From assembly GCF_900111135.1 (NCBI RefSeq), contig NZ_FOGF01000014.1:1-49591 (forward strand): DNA of 49,591 nt, read 5' to 3'. The position numbers were made by a program, and so were the translations under genes. The notes under the pieces were generated by a model. It was not told where the DNA came from. It saw only the letters and a program-made list of their open reading frames with translations, and searched no databases. This document shows positions 46,896 to 49,591 of this stretch, piece by piece; positions within the stretch are counted from its first letter, which is position 1; the number at the start of each line of letters is the position of its first letter. Origin of the DNA: Granulicatella balaenopterae (GTDB taxonomy: Bacteria; Bacillota; Bacilli; Lactobacillales; Aerococcaceae).

Positions 46896-47162
46896 ATGGA
46901 AAAACAACAATATCACGTAATCGCAGAAACAGGAATTCACGCTCGTCCAGCAACATTATTAGTACAAACAGCTAGCAAATTTAGCTCAGAAGTACAATTA
47001 GAATACAAAGGCAAAACAGTTAATTTAAAATCAATTATGGGTGTAATGTCTTTAGGTGTGGGTCAAGGTGCTGACGTTGTTATTACAGTTGAAGGTGAAG
47101 ATGAAGTTGATGCAATGGCAGCAATTGCTGAAACAATGAAAAAAGAAGGTTTAGCTGAATAA
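46896..47162 (+). CDS. ptsH: Phosphocarrier protein HPr
   Basis: HPr passes phosphate from Enzyme I to sugar-specific EIIA proteins and mediates carbon catabolite control. The 88-residue protein has the active-site His15 in GIHARPAT and the regulatory Ser46 in [13 protein letters not shown], which HPr kinase phosphorylates in Firmicutes. AAAGGGGAA precedes the ATG. Its stop overlaps the ptsI start (TAATG), giving coupled expression. Confidence 0.98.
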   Translation: MEKQQYHVIAETGIHARPATLLVQTASKFSSEVQLEYKGKTVNLKSIMGVMSLGVGQGADVVITVEGEDEVDAMAAIAETMKKEGLAE

Positions 47163-48892
47163 TGATGAATCCAACTTTAAAAGGTATTGCTGCAAGTGAT
47201 GGAATTGCCATTGCTAAAGTATATACATTAACAGAACCAGATCTATCTTTTACAAAGGTAGCCGTGGAAGATACTGATGCAGAAGTAACACGCTTAGATA
47301 ATGCCCTAGAAGTTTCAACAAAAGAAGTTGAATTAATTCGTGAAACAGCTTTAAATAATTTAGGAGCAGAAGAAGCACAAGTATTCGATGCTCATTTAAT
47401 GGTATTAAGCGATCCTGAATTAATTGGTCAAATTAAAGAAGCAATCACTAGTCAAAAAGTTAATGCTGAAGCAGCTCTAAAAGAAGTAACAGATATGTTT
47501 ATTAATATCTTTGCTTCAATGGAAGATAATCCATATATGCAAGAGCGTGCTGCAGATATCCGCGACGTAGCTGAACGTATTTTGGCTAACTTATTAGGTG
47601 TTAAAGTTCCTAGTCCGGCAACAATTAAAGAAGAAGTAATTGTTGTTGCTAAAGACTTAACTCCAAGTGATACAGCTCAATTAAATCGTAAATATGTTAA
47701 AGCATTCGTAACTGATATTGGTGGACGTACATCTCACTCTGCTATTATGGCACGTTCTTTAGAAATCCCAGCAATCGTTGGCACTAAAGAAGTAACAGAA
47801 TTAGCTAAAGATGGCGATATCATTATTATCGATGGTTTAGAAGGTAAAGTATTCTTAAATCCATCAGAAGAATTAATTACAACATATCAACAAAAGGCAG
47901 CAGACTTTGCAGCACAACAAGCAGAATGGGAAAAGCTAAAAGATGCTGAAACATTCTCTAAAGATGGCAAACAAGTCGAATTAGCTGCAAATATTGGAAC
48001 ACCTAAAGATTTAGAAGGTGTTATTAACAATGGTGCTGAAGGTATTGGTTTATACCGTACTGAATTTTTATATATGGATTCTGCAGAGATGCCTACAGAA
48101 GAAGATCAATTCAATGCATATAAAGCTGTAATCGAAGGAATGAATGGTAAGCCAGTTGTTGTTCGTACAATGGACATTGGTGGTGACAAAGAATTACCAT
48201 ACTTACCTTTACCACATGAAATGAACCCGTTCTTAGGATATCGTGCAATTCGTATTTCGTTAAATGAACCAGCAATGTTCCGTACACAATTACGTGCATT
48301 ATTACGTGCCTCTGTATATGGACCATTACGTATTATGTTCCCAATGATCGCAACATTAAACGACTTCCGTGGCGCTAAAGCCATTTTAGAAGAAGAAAAA
48401 GCTAAATTAATTGCAGAAGGTGTTGAAGTAAGTGATAGTATCCAAGTAGGTATTATGATCGAAATCCCAGCTGCTGCAGTATTAGCTCACCAATTTGCTA
48501 AAGAAGTTGATTTCTTCAGTATTGGTACAAATGATTTAATCCAATACACAATGGCTGCTGACCGTATGAATGAACAAGTTTCATATTTATATCAACCATA
48601 TAATCCATCAATCTTAACATTAATTAAACATGTTATTGATTCAGCACACAAAGAAGGTAAATGGGCTGGAATGTGTGGAGAAATGGCTGGAGACCAAACG
48701 GCTGTACCATTATTATTAGGTTTAGGATTAGATGAATTCTCAATGTCTGCATCTAGCGTACTAAAAACAAGAAGCTTAATTAGTAAATTAAATATTTCTG
48801 ATATGCAAAAATTAGCAGAAAAAGCTATCAATGAATGTGCAACTGTAGAAGAAGTTGAAGCATTAGTAGAAGAAGCTGTTGCATCAATTTAA
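47162..48892 (+). CDS. ptsI: PTS Enzyme I (phosphoenolpyruvate-protein phosphotransferase)
   Basis: Enzyme I transfers phosphate from PEP to HPr. The 576-residue protein starts [14 protein letters not shown]. The phosphorylated His is in [13 protein letters not shown] (about residue 190), and the PEP-binding barrel has [38 protein letters not shown] and the active Cys in [12 protein letters not shown] 47162 overlaps the ptsH stop; ATG 47165 is an alternative. Standard length. Confidence 0.98.
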   Translation: MMNPTLKGIAASDGIAIAKVYTLTEPDLSFTKVAVEDTDAEVTRLDNALEVSTKEVELIRETALNNLGAEEAQVFDAHLMVLSDPELIGQIKEAITSQKVNAEAALKEVTDMFINIFASMEDNPYMQERAADIRDVAERILANLLGVKVPSPATIKEEVIVVAKDLTPSDTAQLNRKYVKAFVTDIGGRTSHSAIMARSLEIPAIVGTKEVTELAKDGDIIIIDGLEGKVFLNPSEELITTYQQKAADFAAQQAEWEKLKDAETFSKDGKQVELAANIGTPKDLEGVINNGAEGIGLYRTEFLYMDSAEMPTEEDQFNAYKAVIEGMNGKPVVVRTMDIGGDKELPYLPLPHEMNPFLGYRAIRISLNEPAMFRTQLRALLRASVYGPLRIMFPMIATLNDFRGAKAILEEEKAKLIAEGVEVSDSIQVGIMIEIPAAAVLAHQFAKEVDFFSIGTNDLIQYTMAADRMNEQVSYLYQPYNPSILTLIKHVIDSAHKEGKWAGMCGEMAGDQTAVPLLLGLGLDEFSMSASSVLKTRSLISKLNISDMQKLAEKAINECATVEEVEALVEEAVASI

Positions 48893-48905
48893 TTTTAAAA
48901 AATCG

Positions 48906-48952
48906 GCAGAAATCCCGTCCTTTTAGCTATGGGGTTTCTGCTATCATTTTAT
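48906..48952 (+). terminator. Terminator of ptsHI
   Basis: GCAGAAATCCC (48906-48916) pairs with GGGGTTTCTGC (48931-48941), with one T-G pair, and a 14-nt loop, followed by TATCATTTTATT. Confidence 0.78.
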
Positions 48953-49013
48953 TAGAACAGATAATCACTAAGTCTATCTAAAAAACTAATATAGTAACAA
49001 AAACTAAAAAGGC

Positions 49014-49178
49014 CTTTTGACAACTGGAAGACTCAAAAGACTTGAGCCAGTAGATTGTTTATTACTTGAGATATCTAAGTAAATTGTGACTGATATATCC
49101 TAGTATGTATTACTCACAGGCCGCGTTTTTTAAAGTGTGCGTAGTTGATAACCAAGTAGATAGCTACTTGGTTTTTAT
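49014..49178 (+). other. Structured non-coding segment ending in a terminator
   Basis: Between ptsI and the rRNA operon, several dyads are stacked. CTGG...CTCAA/TTGAG...CCAG lies at about 49024-49053; TTACTT...AAGTAA around AGATATCT at about 49063-49083; GTGA...TCAC at about 49087-49118. A perfect terminator follows (49150-49159 with 49164-49173, ATAG loop, then T's). No open frame or clear promoter is seen, so a small RNA is possible but unproven; it may only be a barrier before rrn. Confidence 0.45.
49150..49178 (+). terminator. Terminator ahead of the rRNA promoters
   Basis: Perfect 10-bp stem AACCAAGTAG/CTACTTGGTT with ATAG loop and T5. It blocks read-through into the rRNA operon or ends a small transcript. 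Confidence 0.85.
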
Positions 49179-49219
49179 CTATACAATAATTAAAATCTAA
49201 CTTTAAAGGAGAAAAAGAG

Positions 49220-49248
49220 TTGATAAAAAATGAGTAATATGGTATTAT
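49220..49248 (+). promoter_or_regulatory. rRNA promoter P1
   Basis: TTGATA (49220-49225), 17 nt, TATTAT (49243-49248) with extended TG-G. Confidence 0.75.
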
Positions 49249-49296
49249 ATATATTGCTTGAGAAAAGATAGTTTAAAAATATTTTTTTGAAAAGTG

Positions 49297-49325
49297 TTGA
49301 CAGAATAAAACAAGCATGCTATTAT
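49297..49325 (+). promoter_or_regulatory. rRNA promoter P2
   Basis: TTGACA (49297-49302), 17 nt, TATTAT (49320-49325) with extended TG-C: a near-consensus strong promoter, about 180 nt before the 16S gene. An A+T-rich UP-like stretch precedes it. Confidence 0.9.
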
Positions 49326-49332
49326 TAAATAG

Positions 49333-49375
49333 TTGTCAACGAGACAATGAATTGAACTTTGAAAATTGAACAAAG
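49333..49375 (+). promoter_or_regulatory. rRNA leader with boxA-type antitermination site
   Basis: A TTGTC/GACAA hairpin (49333-49347) is followed by CTTTGAAAATTGAACAAAG (49357-49375), the conserved Firmicute rRNA leader sequence resembling the Nus boxA. Confidence 0.75.
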
Positions 49376-49503
49376 AAGACGAACCAAATGTGTAGGGGCT
49401 TCATTTTAAATGAAGCAAACTATCAATTTCTTTTTATAATAGAAATAAAACAAATATAAGTCAGCAACAAAACAATAATGAGCTTTCAAAAGTTCATGAA
49501 ATA

Positions 49504-49591
49504 TTTTTCATGAGAGTTTGATCCTGGCTCAGGACGAACGCTGGCGGCGTGCCTAATACATGCAAGTCGAGCGAAGAAACAACAGGTGCTT
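49504..49591 (+). rRNA. rrs: 16S ribosomal RNA, 5' end (partial)
   Basis: GAGAGTTTGATCCTGGCTCA and the following GACGAACGCTGGCGGCGTGC are the universal bacterial 16S start, then the Firmicute stretch to CAAGTCGAGCGAAG and the beginning of V1. The gene is cut by the window edge. The exact 5' end is uncertain by a few bases. The visible V1 bases fit Lactobacillales but are too few to name a genus. Confidence 0.98.

Noticed and set aside
48106-48384. Minus-strand frames inside ptsI
   Set aside because: They are antisense shadows of a strongly codon-biased gene.

Overview
The window is A+T-rich, densely coded chromosomal DNA from a low-G+C Gram-positive bacterium, most likely a member of the Lactobacillales close to enterococci. 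The evidence is strong AGGAGG ribosome-binding sites, Firmicute gene orders (hit/ecsAB, upp/atp, ywzB-murA, infC-rpmI-rplT, asp23-fakA-recG-plsX, rsgA-rpe-thiN, comEA-comEC, ptsHI), an enterococcal-looking F0 c subunit and the 5' end of a Firmicute 16S rRNA at the right edge. The species cannot be fixed from the sequence alone. Nearly all genes run on the + strand, co-directional with the rRNA operon, so + is probably the leading strand.

Layout. 1-1036 (minus): a YtxH-like membrane-anchor protein and a HIT hydrolase, ending in two terminators. 1172-3851: EcsAB and uracil phosphoribosyltransferase. 3987-10421: the full F0F1 ATPase operon atpBEFHAGDC, followed by ywzB and murA. 12115-13737: translation block with an L20-type leader, infC (non-AUG start), rpmI, rplT and rpmB. 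13738-14165: a non-coding stretch with DnaA boxes. 14166-19416: asp23, fakA, recG, plsX. 19537-22155: rsgA, rpe, thiN, cdd. 22194-25012 (minus): a degenerate MenA-like membrane protein, coaBC and the ECF S-component PanT. 25203-28178: anaerobic ribonucleotide reductase nrdD/nrdG under NrdR boxes. 28236-32018: M42 aminopeptidase, a CgoX/HemY-like flavoprotein, and a lipoate ligase. 32086-35088: comEA and a frameshifted comEC. 35145-40397: threonine aldolase, a MacAB-type exporter, and a DUF975 protein. 40513-45598: T-box-controlled valS, folC, radC. 45599-46471: a relic of an IS200/IS605 tnpB end, then a cold-shock gene behind three tandem promoters. 46896-48892: ptsH-ptsI. 49220-49591: two rrn promoters, the boxA leader and the start of 16S rRNA.

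The genes are mostly housekeeping (energy, wall precursor, translation, CoA, dNTP, sugar uptake), so the novelty lies in regulatory architecture. The best candidates are: (i) three promoters upstream of the cold-shock gene, each placing the same 16-nt element exactly 9 nt after its -10 box, so all three mRNAs should begin with one element; (ii) a shared 21-nt motif built on TTTTTACGTA ahead of comEA-comEC and radC, resembling the competence sigma (ComX/SigX) box, with the radC copy inside the loop of a terminator whose 3' arm is the radC ribosome-binding site; (iii) two clusters of DnaA boxes, one before asp23 and one inside comEC; (iv) a comEC split by a T7 homopolymer; (v) an infC start on ATC or ATA; (vi) key-residue changes in CoaC (Glu at the catalytic Cys158 position) and in the c-ring glycine motif.
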